From Nocardia sp. XZ_19_385 (lineage in GTDB: Bacteria; Actinomycetota; Actinomycetes; Mycobacteriales; Mycobacteriaceae), in NCBI RefSeq assembly GCF_015355755.1, contig NZ_JACVEE010000003.1, forward strand, positions 62,001 through 126,000: a DNA stretch of 64,000 nucleotides, given 5' to 3'. Position 1 is the first letter of the stretch. Each line of letters starts with the position of its first letter. Position numbers and translations under genes: made by a program. The notes under the pieces are model-generated. The model was given only the letters and a program-made list of their open reading frames with translations, made no database searches and was not told where the DNA came from. Shown here one piece after another: positions 26,722-33,904 of this stretch.

Positions 26722-27488
26722 GTGCGTTGCTGGTAACGGCAGGGTGCGAAGCTCAGGGAAACGCCGGAGGGTTCTCGTTCCATCCGAGGGCCACGGGCAA
26801 GGGGCAGGCCGGACGGGTGAATTGCGTGAACCTTTGTTGATGTCTCGTAAAGCGGACCCTGTTCGATGGATTGTGGTTGGCAGGGGGCAGGGACCGGCCG
26901 TTGCAAGGCGGCAGGCGCCGGTCGAGGACGGCACTCGACCGGGAGAGCACCGCCGTCCCCGGGATATAGAAGGCACCCTCCCCGGTCGTATCTCGCGCGT
27001 GTGGAACGTGGTAACCCCGCCGGGGTCCGGACGAAAGTTCGATGTCCGGTAGGCCGACTGTGAGGAAAGCTGAACTCCCCGAGCGGGATTGGGATGGCCC
27101 GAGAAGCGAATGCCGGTGGCCGAAAGGCAACGGGAAACCACGACGGTAGTCACTGGCCCCTCCGCTGGTGCGTGGTGGATAACCGACCGGATACCGGACC
27201 CTGTGTCCGGACCCGAAAGGGTGCTTACGCGGGCCAGGTGAGCCTGTGAAGGAAAAGGGTGGTCAAGACGCTGGAACCGACGGGCAAGTTAGACGCCGGA
27301 TATCCGGTGAACGGACCAGAGGGCAACGTCTTCGATTGCGCCGCTGCAGGATTGGTGGACAGTCAGGACGTGTACGGCGACGACGGCACCTGACCTTCAC
27401 GGGCTTGCTTGAGCCGGATGCATGGAAATCGTGCACGTCCGGTTCTGAGGGGGGCCGGGCGCAGTAATGCGCTCGGCCTACCCGGCAT
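26722..27488 (+). mobile_element. Group II intron, reverse-transcriptase ORF deleted
   Basis: A self-splicing ribozyme scaffold on the plus strand. A GUGCG 5' end is seen at 26722 (a second at 26744 is an alternative boundary). Domain I landmarks such as GTGTGGAACGTGGTAACCCC follow, and domain V (27411-27445) begins GAGCCGGATGC and ends CGTCCGGTTC with the AGC catalytic triad. Domain VI (27450-27488) is a hairpin with a GTAA loop and a candidate branch-point A at 27480. The whole element is under 0.8 kb, whereas introns encoding a maturase are usually 1.8 kb or more. Domain IV keeps only the first codons of the maturase gene. It could splice only with a maturase supplied in trans. Confidence 0.82.
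27259..27393 (+). pseudogene. Vestige of the intron-encoded reverse transcriptase/maturase
   Basis: A 44-codon frame in domain IV begins GTG and encodes LEPTGKLDAGYPVNGPEGNV. That is the style of the N-terminus of many group II intron proteins, where N-G-P-E-G is followed by an acidic D-W motif. After about 30 residues the frame runs into a stop at 27391. No reverse transcriptase, maturase or HNH domain follows, so the bulk of the gene has been deleted while the ribozyme parts on both sides remain. Confidence 0.6.
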
Positions 27489-27507
27489 GTGCGTCCATCC
27501 GTTCAAG

Positions 27508-27640
27508 GACGCTGTCCAGCAAAGGGTCAACCCGACTTGTTGAACACCTCGCTTGTTCGACACGATTTCTGGACGCTGTCTGACTTCGGTCGTCACGAGG
27601 TGACGCGATCGGCCATGGCCAGTGTTCAACAAAACGAAGA
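27508..27640. repeat. Repeat-rich spacer after the intron
   Basis: TTGTTGAACAC (27537-27547) is perfectly inverted as GTGTTCAACAA (27622-27632). GGACGCTGTC occurs twice as a direct repeat (about 27508 and 27571), and CGTCAC/GTGACG forms a small dyad near 27591-27605. No credible gene covers the stretch. It may hold promoter/operator elements for the gene at 27709, or belong to an attachment or iteron region. Confidence 0.4.
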
Positions 27641-27708
27641 ACGTTTTACGAACACCACGGATCGTGTCGCTAGGCCTGCGGTCGCAGTACGGCTTCTAGC
27701 GTCGTGGC

Positions 27709-27999
27709 ATGGAAGAACCTTCTCTCGGCAGGTACGTCCGCATCGCTATCGAGTTCATGACCATGTACATGGCAGCCGATGACCAGCCATCAATCGAGGA
27801 GGCGGCGGAGCATATCAAGAGCCGTCTAACCGGCCCCGACGCGGTAGACCCCGAGGCCGTGATCGTGGGACAACTTCTGCTCGGTCAGGCGCTCCTGATT
27901 GACTTGGCCCAGGGTTGCGGCGTGACTACGTCAGAAGGCTACCGAGCTTTCGCGGGGGAATGGTTGCGCGAGCACGCCCCCTTCTTGGGGGACCTGTAG
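27709..27999 (+). CDS. Hypothetical protein, 96 aa
   Basis: It starts at the ATG at 27709. The product is an acidic helical protein with YVRIAIEFMTMYMAADDQPS and AVIVGQLLLGQALLIDLAQ. It is soluble with no evident motif. It is convergent with the LuxR-type regulator. Function unknown. Confidence 0.6.
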   Translation: MEEPSLGRYVRIAIEFMTMYMAADDQPSIEEAAEHIKSRLTGPDAVDPEAVIVGQLLLGQALLIDLAQGCGVTTSEGYRAFAGEWLREHAPFLGDL

Positions 28000-28057
28000 C
28001 GCAGCATGGCGATCACCCGTCGACGGGATCGTTTTCGAACGCGTATCTGGGCCGACA

Positions 28058-28441
28058 CTAGAGGTCTTCGAGCTCGATCAGGCCATCCTGCAAAGCGCGA
28101 GCGACCAGCGCCGCCTTCGTGTTCGCACTGCGCCCGACGGCAGCGTACTTGCCCCGAATTCGGGTGATGTGGGTGTTCAGCGTTCCTATCGACATGTAGA
28201 GCTGGTTGGCAACCTGGGTCTTCGAATCGCTGGCGATCCAGGAGGTCAAGACCTCGATCTCGCGCGCCGACAACGCCGGCCGTGTCCATGCGGTCTGCGC
28301 GGCCTCCTGCGCCTTCTTCGCCATCATCACGGCGTGCTCCACTCCGGTCGGCGGACTGATCCACGGGCAGGTCGTTGCCTCGTATGTATTGGGGTGTCTC
28401 GCTGATTCTGTCATGCTCTGTGTCGTTCGAACAACTGTCAT
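28058..28441 (-). CDS. LuxR-type helix-turn-helix regulator
   Basis: The 127-residue product has a C-terminal LuxR HTH (LSAREIEVLTSWIASDSKTQ, then ANQLYMSIGTLNTHITRIRG, ALVARALQDGL). There is no receiver or autoinducer domain; the N-terminal 55 residues are short and polar. The ATG at 28441 lies inside a TGTCA/TGACA dyad, which could be its own operator. It is divergent from a small membrane protein gene, a likely target. Confidence 0.82.
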   Translation of the reverse strand: MTVVRTTQSMTESARHPNTYEATTCPWISPPTGVEHAVMMAKKAQEAAQTAWTRPALSAREIEVLTSWIASDSKTQVANQLYMSIGTLNTHITRIRGKYAAVGRSANTKAALVARALQDGLIELEDL

Positions 28442-28455
28442 TCAAACGTATGACA
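28436..28455. promoter_or_regulatory. Inverted repeat at the LuxR-type regulator start
   Basis: TGTCA (28436-28440) and TGACA (28451-28455) form a short dyad across the start codon of the regulator and upstream of the divergent gene at 28502. LuxR-type proteins bind dyads of about this size; the assignment is positional only. Confidence 0.3.
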
Positions 28456-28501
28456 TTGAACCGCCGACCTGGCTGGTCGCTACCGCTGTTGATGGAGCGT
28501 T

Positions 28502-28753
28502 ATGGCACCCCCTACAGGCCCGACTCCCGCCGCCGCGGCCACGCCGCCCACCCACCTCAAAGCTCTATGGGTGCTCGTCTGCGCGTTGTCCGCCGTCGTG
28601 GTCGCCCTGGTGGCCGGGATCATCCTGGTCTGCCTCGGCACGCCAGTGCACTCCGCGATCTGCATCGGGGGCGGTGCTTTCGCTGGAACCCTCGGCCTCG
28701 GCCTGGGCATCCTCAACACTCTGTGGCCCAAGAACGGCAACGACGGCGGATAG
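28502..28753 (+). CDS. Small two-helix membrane protein, 83 aa
   Basis: It starts at the ATG at 28502, following GGAG. After a Pro/Ala-rich N-terminus come two transmembrane helices (ALWVLVCALSAVVVALVAGI and ICIGGGAFAGTLGLGLGIL). It is divergent from the LuxR-type regulator. Function unknown. Confidence 0.7.
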   Translation: MAPPTGPTPAAAATPPTHLKALWVLVCALSAVVVALVAGIILVCLGTPVHSAICIGGGAFAGTLGLGLGILNTLWPKNGNDGG

Positions 28754-28843
28754 CACACCCGCGGGCGGCTAACTCGCCTGGCGGTACATCGGGATCGATC
28801 GTTTCCGAACATCAACCAACGGCGTCTGGAAGGCCAGGGGCGC

Positions 28844-28863
28844 TTCGAATCGCTGGATTCGAA
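28844..28863. promoter_or_regulatory. 8-bp inverted repeat upstream of sigma-factor operon
   Basis: TTCGAATC (28844-28851) is perfectly inverted as GATTCGAA (28856-28863) around a 4-base centre. It lies 82 bp before the first gene of the sigma-factor operon and after the previous gene, so it is either an operator or a weak terminator. No T-run follows. Confidence 0.3.
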
Positions 28864-28945
28864 AACTATTTGCGGCACCGAGTGCACGAACAGATCGGCC
28901 GCGGTCTCTTCCCTGCAGCACCCCAAGTTGAGGGAGATAAAGAAG

Positions 28946-29176
28946 ATGAGCGTGGAACTCGCTGGCCTGATAACTGCCCTGGCCGGGAATGCTTTGGCGG
29001 TCGTGGGCCTAGGGCTGCGGTTGCGATGGAAAGCTGTGCGGCAGAAGGAATGCCGACTGCAGATGGTCGAACTGGCCCAAGTGCTTCCTGAACACAGCAC
29101 CGCGGAGTCGCAGGACGGACCCGGTGGCCTTCATATCAAGATGACGGTGGGCCGAGCAACGGAGCGCGACAGATGA
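28946..29176 (+). CDS. Small membrane-anchored protein of the sigma-factor operon
   Basis: The ATG at 28946 has GAGGGAGATAAAGAAG upstream. The 76-residue product has an N-terminal transmembrane helix (LAGLITALAGNALAVVGLGL), then a basic-acidic cytoplasmic tail. Its stop overlaps the sigma-factor start (ATGA, 29173-29176). It could anchor or sense for the system. Confidence 0.65.
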   Translation: MSVELAGLITALAGNALAVVGLGLRLRWKAVRQKECRLQMVELAQVLPEHSTAESQDGPGGLHIKMTVGRATERDR

Positions 29177-29736
29177 CAGACGAACCCGACCGGACAGGTG
29201 CCGACGTACGCGCCCCCGCGCACCTGCCACCTTCGCTGACTACCGAACTCGAGCTGATCTACCGGGAAGAGTTCAGCGCCTTCTACCGGGGCTTCATCGA
29301 CAAGCTGGTCGGATTCCTCATCTTGCAGGGCGCGCGGCAAGGCGATGCGGCCGAGGTCGCACAAGAGACCATGATCAAACTCTGGCGCAAATGGGGTGAT
29401 GTCGAGTCACCGGCGGCGTGGACACGAAGAGTGGCCAGCCGGGCGATGGCCCGCCGCATCGGCGATATCGAAGAAGATCCGATCGCTGAACTGGAGCACT
29501 CGGCTCTGCTGCCAGCGAAGTCCGACATCGATGAATGGGTGGAGCGCAACGACTACTACGAGGCATTGGCCCAGTTACCGCCGCGCCAGCGACAGCTCAT
29601 GGTCTGGTGCCGGGAGGGGTACGAACCCACCGAAATCGCCGAGCAGCTGCAGATGAACCCGGCGACAGTGCGATCCAATCTTCGAAAAGCCCGGCGCACC
29701 CTGATGGGAACTTTAGGCAGGGGAACACAGCGATGA
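29173..29736 (+). CDS. RNA polymerase sigma-70 family (ECF-like) sigma factor
   Basis: The 187-residue product has region 2 (FSAFYRGFIDKLVGFLILQG, AAEVAQETMIKLWRKWGDVE, WTRRVASRAMARRI) and region 4 (ALAQLPPRQRQLMVWCREG, YEPTEIAEQLQMNPATVRSN, LRKARRTLM). It overlaps both neighbours by ATGA junctions, so the three genes are coupled. The next gene may be its partner or regulator. Target promoters are unknown. Confidence 0.9.
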   Translation: MTDEPDRTGADVRAPAHLPPSLTTELELIYREEFSAFYRGFIDKLVGFLILQGARQGDAAEVAQETMIKLWRKWGDVESPAAWTRRVASRAMARRIGDIEEDPIAELEHSALLPAKSDIDEWVERNDYYEALAQLPPRQRQLMVWCREGYEPTEIAEQLQMNPATVRSNLRKARRTLMGTLGRGTQR

Positions 29737-30725
29737 ACGACAACCACACCCTCGACCTCGAATTGTCGAGCCGCCGCGAGCAGTTCTACGCGGAACTGGG
29801 CACCAAACTCGACGTGGAGGCAGGACTCGCTGAAGTGCTTCTCTCCGAACGCCACAGCGAGTTCTCCAAGGAGCTGCGCACCAAGCTCGACGTGGAGGCA
29901 GGACTCGCCGCTATCGTCCCGCCGGCACCGCCGACGACTGCAGAAGCAGAGCCGAAGGGCTCGATCGGTTGGGCCAGAGCACAGCTGACGGTGATGCCAC
30001 TGCAGGACAGGCTGACGCTGCGCGCGTACTACGCGCCGACACTGGGAACTCTTTCGCGGGCCGTGCTGCGCCTAAAAGCCCGCGAAATTGAAAGAGACTT
30101 CCAGGACTGGGTGCGGCAGGTGCTATTGGGTCAAACGCCGTTGCCCAGCCAGTGGGGCACCCGCCTCCAGCGGAACGTAATCGACGAAATCGCGCAGGTC
30201 CTCCAGATATCTCCGGAGACCTTCTCCCGCCCTGTCACAGGCGTCGATATCGTCTTCCACGACACGGGCATGCAGCGCAATGGCCGTGTCAATCGAAACC
30301 CCCAGGAGGAAGACCTGGTGGTGCAGCGGCGGGAGTTGAACGCTTCTCCAGATGGTGTGAGTGAAGCGCAGCGCTGGATCGACGGAGTTGTCGAAGGTGT
30401 CGACGAGAAGACCTGGGAAATCGTCGAGGTGGCTGCCGCGCCACCGACTGCACGCTGGGAAATGGTGCTCAGCCGCATCCTGAAACAGCTTGCCGGGCAC
30501 CTCGAAACGCTGGAACAGCAACTGAATGATTTCACCGGTGTCGATCTGCGCAATGTGGATCTGGCCGGGGTTCCGCTCGAAGGGCTGCGGTGGTCCATCG
30601 AGTCCACCCGCTGGCCCGAGGACTGGGTCGAACAGATCAAACACGACTCCATCGAGGTTGGGGATGGCATCTACGAGATCTACTACGGAAGCCACACCCC
30701 GTCCAACCAGACCGCCTCGGTATGA
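29733..30725 (+). CDS. Sigma-factor-linked protein with internal repeat and pentapeptide-like stretch
   Basis: The 330-residue product starts at the ATGA overlap with the sigma-factor gene. Residues about 15-60 contain two copies of a 26-residue unit whose core is TKLDVEAGLA. The middle is helical (MPLQDRLTLRAYYAPTLGTL, VIDEIAQVLQISPETF). Near the C-terminus, FTGVDLRNVDLAGVPLEGLR follows the five-residue rhythm of pentapeptide repeats. No zinc-type anti-sigma motif (HxxxCxxC) is present. Position suggests an effector or regulator of the sigma factor. Family not recognised. Confidence 0.65.
   Translation: MNDNHTLDLELSSRREQFYAELGTKLDVEAGLAEVLLSERHSEFSKELRTKLDVEAGLAAIVPPAPPTTAEAEPKGSIGWARAQLTVMPLQDRLTLRAYYAPTLGTLSRAVLRLKAREIERDFQDWVRQVLLGQTPLPSQWGTRLQRNVIDEIAQVLQISPETFSRPVTGVDIVFHDTGMQRNGRVNRNPQEEDLVVQRRELNASPDGVSEAQRWIDGVVEGVDEKTWEIVEVAAAPPTARWEMVLSRILKQLAGHLETLEQQLNDFTGVDLRNVDLAGVPLEGLRWSIESTRWPEDWVEQIKHDSIEVGDGIYEIYYGSHTPSNQTASV
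29778..29908 (+). repeat. 78-bp direct repeat inside the sigma-linked gene
   Basis: A 29-base segment containing CTCGACGTGGAGGCAGGACT occurs at 29802-29830 and again at 29880-29908 with a single synonymous change; the bases before each copy also match imperfectly. The 78-bp period keeps the frame, giving two copies of a 26-residue unit. Confidence 0.75.
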
Positions 30726-30749
30726 GGATCTCGAACGCCTCGCTGATCG

Positions 30750-30787
30750 GAACACTCTTTGTCGCCCATGGGCGACAAAGAGTGTTC
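30750..30787. terminator. 38-bp perfect palindrome after the sigma-factor operon
   Basis: The arm GAACACTCTTTGTCGCCCA (30750-30768) is followed directly by its exact reverse complement (30769-30787) without a spacer. It lies 25 bp after the stop of the operon, so it may act as a transcription terminator, although no T-run follows and a hairpin would have to sacrifice central pairs to form a loop. A dimeric protein binding site or a cruciform are alternatives. Confidence 0.6.
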
Positions 30788-30879
30788 GTTGCGCGACTCT
30801 CGCCGGTTGAGCTGACGGAGGCTCGCCGTGAGTAGGACGCTCTGGGGCAACCACATTGGCCGCTATCCAGTGCTCGCGG

Positions 30880-31080
30880 ATGACCAACTGGCGCGTCGAG
30901 ATCGCCAAACTGGCCGACGTCACGGCCCTGCAAGCTCTCGAAGCCACTCGGCGCTTGGTCAACCTGCTTACCGGCCGACGCTGGGCAACGATGCAGGCCG
31001 CGCGCGCGGCCGGCGCCAGCTGGTCGGAGATCGGCACCGGACGACGTCGTCCTGCAAGGAACGCCCGGCGGCCGACCTAG
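30880..31080 (+). CDS. Possible small HTH-like protein
   Basis: From the ATG at 30880, 66 residues include ATRRLVNLLTGRRWATMQAA and RAAGASWSEIG, which resembles the start of small HTH proteins (A-R-x-x-G-A-S-W-x-E-I-G). The usual continuation of the recognition helix is missing; the frame ends in an Arg-rich tail. It may be a truncated HTH gene. Confidence 0.3.
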   Translation: MTNWRVEIAKLADVTALQALEATRRLVNLLTGRRWATMQAARAAGASWSEIGTGRRRPARNARRPT

Positions 31081-31152
31081 ATCGGCTTACTCGACCGTAG
31101 ACAGCACGGGCGCAACAACTCTCGGTCGCGGCCTTCGCCCTTGTCGGCGTGC

Positions 31153-31710
31153 TTAGCGTCGTCGGGCGAGCTGGAGAGGGGTCGGTGAAGGCGCTTTCCA
31201 TTCAGGGAAGTACCGGTCGACGTGGTGGAACCAGTTGGTGAAGGCGCGATGTTCTTGCAGGCGAGCGGCTTGGTGCTCTCGGGCTTTTGGGTCTTTTATC
31301 TGCGCGAGGATCCAGTTCTCGCGGACGACGTGATCTTCCGCAGCTTGATAGCGCCGCCGCAGTTCGCGGACTGTGATCTTCTCTTTGTCCGACATCGGCA
31401 ATCGCGCGAAGACCGCGATACGCCCCGGCCGCTCGATGTGCCGGACCTCTATCCGGCCGCGGTCCTGCAATGACCACGCGGCCCGCCGGAACGCGACCTG
31501 GACACTGCGAGAATCCCGGTAGCTGTAGAGGCCCAGATTTTGACCGAATTCCTCGCCGTAGCTGCCTGCATATTCAGGATTCGGCCAGGGAGCTGGGCGG
31601 TCGTAGGTGAAGAAGGCAAGTGAATGCCACAGGTCAGGCAGATCTTCGCAGCGAATCAGCCACAGTCGTCGGATGATCTCGCGTTGACGTGGACCCAGTC
31701 CTCTGCCCAT
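31153..31710 (-). CDS. Hypothetical protein, 185 aa
   Basis: It starts at the ATG at 31710. The N-terminus has the look of a winged-helix plasmid protein (GPRQREIIRRLWLIRCEDLP, VQVAFRRAAWSLQDRGRIEV, with a possible wing HIERPGRIAVFARLP). The C-terminal half is a long charged helix region, probably coiled coil (AEDHVVRENWILAQIKDPKA), ending in Trp/Arg-rich sequence. DNA binding is plausible but unproven. Confidence 0.6.
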   Translation of the reverse strand: MGRGLGPRQREIIRRLWLIRCEDLPDLWHSLAFFTYDRPAPWPNPEYAGSYGEEFGQNLGLYSYRDSRSVQVAFRRAAWSLQDRGRIEVRHIERPGRIAVFARLPMSDKEKITVRELRRRYQAAEDHVVRENWILAQIKDPKAREHQAARLQEHRAFTNWFHHVDRYFPEWKAPSPTPLQLARRR

Positions 31711-31822
31711 GCACCCAAATCTAAGTGTTGCCTGTCAGTTTGTAAGCGCTATTCGGTCTCACGAAGACTTGATCTCAAGCCAGATCGAGCATCGCAGATC
31801 CTCACCTGGCCAACCGAAAAGA

Positions 31823-31855
31823 AGACCCTGAGCCGCTACCAACGACTCAGGGTCT
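31823..31855. terminator. 10-bp hairpin upstream of small membrane gene
   Basis: AGACCCTGAG (31823-31832) and CTCAGGGTCT (31846-31855) form a perfect 10-bp stem with a 13-base loop. It could terminate transcription toward the gene at 31893 or form part of its leader; no clear T-run follows. Confidence 0.45.
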
Positions 31856-31892
31856 AACGCCTCAACTCCCTCGCCGGGGACAGGAGACAAGA

Positions 31893-32096
31893 ATGACAGT
31901 ACCGGGACAGACATCCGGGAACGAACCCAATAATGGCAAGTCAGGCCGCCACTGGCGGCGCTTCGCCGCTGGCATGCTCGTGGCGGGCGGGATCGCATTG
32001 CCCGTCGTCATGTTCGGCGGGTGGGAGGCCGGCGCCATCGTCTTCGGTGGCGTCCTCACTGTCGCCCCGAGAGGACGTCACGACGGCGCGCAGTAA
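31893..32096 (+). CDS. Small membrane protein, 67 aa
   Basis: The ATG at 31893 is preceded by ACAGGAGACAAG. A polar N-terminus leads to two closely spaced hydrophobic segments (FAAGMLVAGGIALPVVMFGG and AGAIVFGGVLTVA) and a basic tail. It is followed by a strong hairpin. Function unknown. Confidence 0.65.
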   Translation: MTVPGQTSGNEPNNGKSGRHWRRFAAGMLVAGGIALPVVMFGGWEAGAIVFGGVLTVAPRGRHDGAQ

Positions 32097-32110
32097 GCGC
32101 TGATTCGGTT

Positions 32111-32153
32111 CCGGCCGCCGGTAGAGCCACCTCTTCGTTCTATCGGCGGCCGG
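32111..32153. terminator. Strong GC-rich hairpin (terminator)
   Basis: CCGGCCGCCG (32111-32120) pairs perfectly with CGGCGGCCGG (32144-32153), and the adjacent GTAGA/TCTAT extends the stem. It starts 15 bp after the stop of the small membrane gene, a typical terminator position. Confidence 0.65.
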
Positions 32154-32207
32154 GGCTGTCGGCATCGGCAATGCTCAGCGAAGGTGTCCGCGACGTAGCG
32201 GAGCAAA

Positions 32208-32417
32208 TCAGGCGTCGACGCCGTAGATGCTGCACCCGTGCTCGGAGTGGTTCCGGTATTCCACCAGCTGCCAGAAGCCGGGGGAGTAGATCCGGTTGCC
32301 GTAGGTTTCGCTCCGCACCTTCAGCACCCCGGAGGAGTAGATCGTGAAGCTGTCGTTATCGCCGAACTCGAGCCCTGCGGGAGACGCGTCTTCGGAGGTG
32401 TGAACGGTGAACGCCAT
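32208..32417 (-). CDS. Hypothetical protein, about 70 aa
   Basis: I chose the ATG at 32417 (MAFTVHTSEDASPAGLEF); the frame is open to 32501, with ATG 32447 as an alternative. The sequence (GDNDSFTIYSSGVLKVRS, YSPGFWQLVEYR) looks like a small beta-rich protein of a type seen in actinobacterial hypotheticals. No catalytic motif. Confidence 0.55.
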   Translation of the reverse strand: MAFTVHTSEDASPAGLEFGDNDSFTIYSSGVLKVRSETYGNRIYSPGFWQLVEYRNHSEHGCSIYGVDA

Positions 32418-32745
32418 GTAGCCGATTATGAAGGCGCCCACCGCCATACGGCGTCGATATGACGGTGCGCGGTGCTCGCGAGCAACGACATGTCGTTCCA
32501 CGTTCCCAGTGGCTGGAGCCGAGGCGAGCGCCGAAAGTGCTTGGGAAGCAGTAGTTCTACCAGTGCATTACATCGGCAGCCGACGTCGAAATGCCGTGAT
32601 GCGGAGATGCCGCGATGCAGCTATCGAGTGTGCATCTGCTGCGACTTTTCGGAAATTCCGGAAAAGGTGCCATCGTTACGAAATTCCTTGCAGCTCAGGG
32701 GGTTCGCAGCCAAGAAACCATCTCTGACCAGCTTGAATGCCTTTG
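32418..32745. other. Intergenic stretch without recognised gene
   Basis: About 330 bp between the minus-strand small gene and the promoter at 32746. It is slightly less GC-rich than its surroundings and contains short repeats such as the gatgc-type elements around 32600-32620. I see no gene with a credible start and no RNA gene I can name. Confidence 0.4.
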
Positions 32746-32774
32746 TTGACGCGATAGTGTTGTGCCGCTATGCT
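32746..32774 (+). promoter_or_regulatory. Sigma-70-type promoter
   Basis: TTGACG (32746-32751) and TATGCT (32769-32774) with a 17-base spacer are close to the housekeeping consensus, unusually good for this GC-rich sequence. It reads into a leader of about 120 nt with two hairpins before the gene at 32900. Confidence 0.65.
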
Positions 32775-32804
32775 TCTCGGCCATCGGGGACTCCTGTGCC
32801 CCTG

Positions 32805-32829
32805 AGCCCCCAGTCCTACGGCTGGGGCT
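32805..32829 (+). promoter_or_regulatory. First hairpin in the leader
   Basis: AGCCCCCAG pairs with CTGGGGCT (one bulged C) and is followed by TTTGT. It lies about 25 nt after the predicted transcription start. It could be a weak terminator, an anti-terminator or a structural element of a small RNA. Confidence 0.45.
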
Positions 32830-32847
32830 TTGTCGTATCCAGATTCG

Positions 32848-32879
32848 AAAGGCCCTCGGCGGTGCGCCGGGGGCCTTTT
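32848..32879 (+). terminator. Intrinsic terminator inside the leader
   Basis: AAAGGCCCTCGGCG pairs with CGCCGGGGGCCTTT across a GTG loop, giving a stem of about 14 bp flanked by A- and T-runs. It ends 20 nt before the TTG start of the next gene, so transcription from the 32746 promoter should often stop here. That leaves a small RNA of about 100 nt, or an attenuated operon. Confidence 0.7.
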
Positions 32880-32899
32880 GGCGTTTTCAGGAGGTTTCT

Positions 32900-33145
32900 T
32901 TGTTGGTCGATTCCGCATCCCCGGTGCTGGCGGGCAGTGTGTGGACCGTGTTCTGGGTTCAGTTACCGGTGCTGGTGCTGGCCGTGGCTGTCATCATCGT
33001 GGCTACCACGGCGTTGCGTCGGGCCCGCCCCGAAGACGTGCCTCGGGTGTTCGAAGCCTTTGCGACCGCGTTCGGTCGTCGTCGCCGGGACCAAGGGCGC
33101 ACCGCGCGCCGTCGACCGGACGCCGGGCAGGGGAGGCCACGATGA
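32900..33145 (+). CDS. Small membrane protein, about 81 aa
   Basis: It begins at a TTG (32900; a second TTG follows) positioned after CAGGAGG. One transmembrane helix (FWVQLPVLVLAVAVIIVATT) follows a short exoplasmic N-terminus; the tail is Arg-rich. It overlaps the zinc-finger gene (ATGA). Expression depends on read-through of the leader terminator or on another promoter. Confidence 0.6.
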   Translation: MLVDSASPVLAGSVWTVFWVQLPVLVLAVAVIIVATTALRRARPEDVPRVFEAFATAFGRRRRDQGRTARRRPDAGQGRPR

Positions 33146-33660
33146 GTCGCCGTAGATCGCGAAATTCTGACGCATTGGCCGATCGTGTGGCCGACAGCTT
33201 TCTACCCGGAGATATGCGTCGTGCATTGACCGAACTCGCCCCGAGCGAGGAATCCTTCATCCGGCATCTGGTCGAGGGGATGGCCTCGGACCCCGAGGAA
33301 TTCTCCAAACCGGCCTTGATCCGGTATGTGCATCGCGGTCTTTCTCGGCTTCGGCACCACCCGGAACACGGGGCTGCCCTGCTGGCCTACTACGGCCGGG
33401 CGCTGACGGAGCCTGGACATTGTCGTGCGTGCAACCGCGAGTTGGGTGCGCGCTGTGGGCCTGGCCGGCGGCCGCAGTACTGCAGCAACCGCTGCAAGCA
33501 GTTGGCCTATCGCAATCGCAAACGCGCGCAGCGGCTACTGGATACCGATACGGAGCCACGCCTCGACCGCAGCGATCCGGCAGAGTTCGACTTCATCGCC
33601 GTCAAGGCCGACGGCGACGACCTCTTTGTCGAGGTCCGCTACCGCAAGAGGGAGCCGTGA
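33142..33660 (+). CDS. Zinc-finger protein, 172 aa
   Basis: It starts at the ATG of an ATGA overlap. The N-terminal half is helical (EESFIRHLVEGMASDPEEFS, LIRYVHRGLSRLRHHPEHGA). Residues about 92-125 form a C4-type finger (CRACNRELGARCG, YCSNRCKQLAYRNRKRAQR) in the style of short bacterial zinc fingers that bind nucleic acid. The C-terminus is acidic with FIAVKADGDDLFVEVRYRKR. Possibly a DNA-binding partner of the small membrane protein before it. Confidence 0.7.
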   Translation: MSRRRSRNSDALADRVADSFLPGDMRRALTELAPSEESFIRHLVEGMASDPEEFSKPALIRYVHRGLSRLRHHPEHGAALLAYYGRALTEPGHCRACNRELGARCGPGRRPQYCSNRCKQLAYRNRKRAQRLLDTDTEPRLDRSDPAEFDFIAVKADGDDLFVEVRYRKREP

Positions 33661-33904
33661 GAAAGCCGGTACGGCCCGCATGACACAACATGTCGTGCTG
33701 GATGGCCCTGTCAGCCACCAGGAGTAGTGTTCACGTGAGATCACACAGGTGATCCGAAAACGCCGAAACCCTGCTGAAGGGTTGCTCCAACAGGGTCACG
33801 GGTGTCTTGCTACGGACTTCCCCGATCCTACGACGGCAGTCGCGCTTCGCGGTCAGGCTGACGTTGTTGGTATCCCCGTTTGTGCATGGTTTCCGGCCCT
33901 AACC

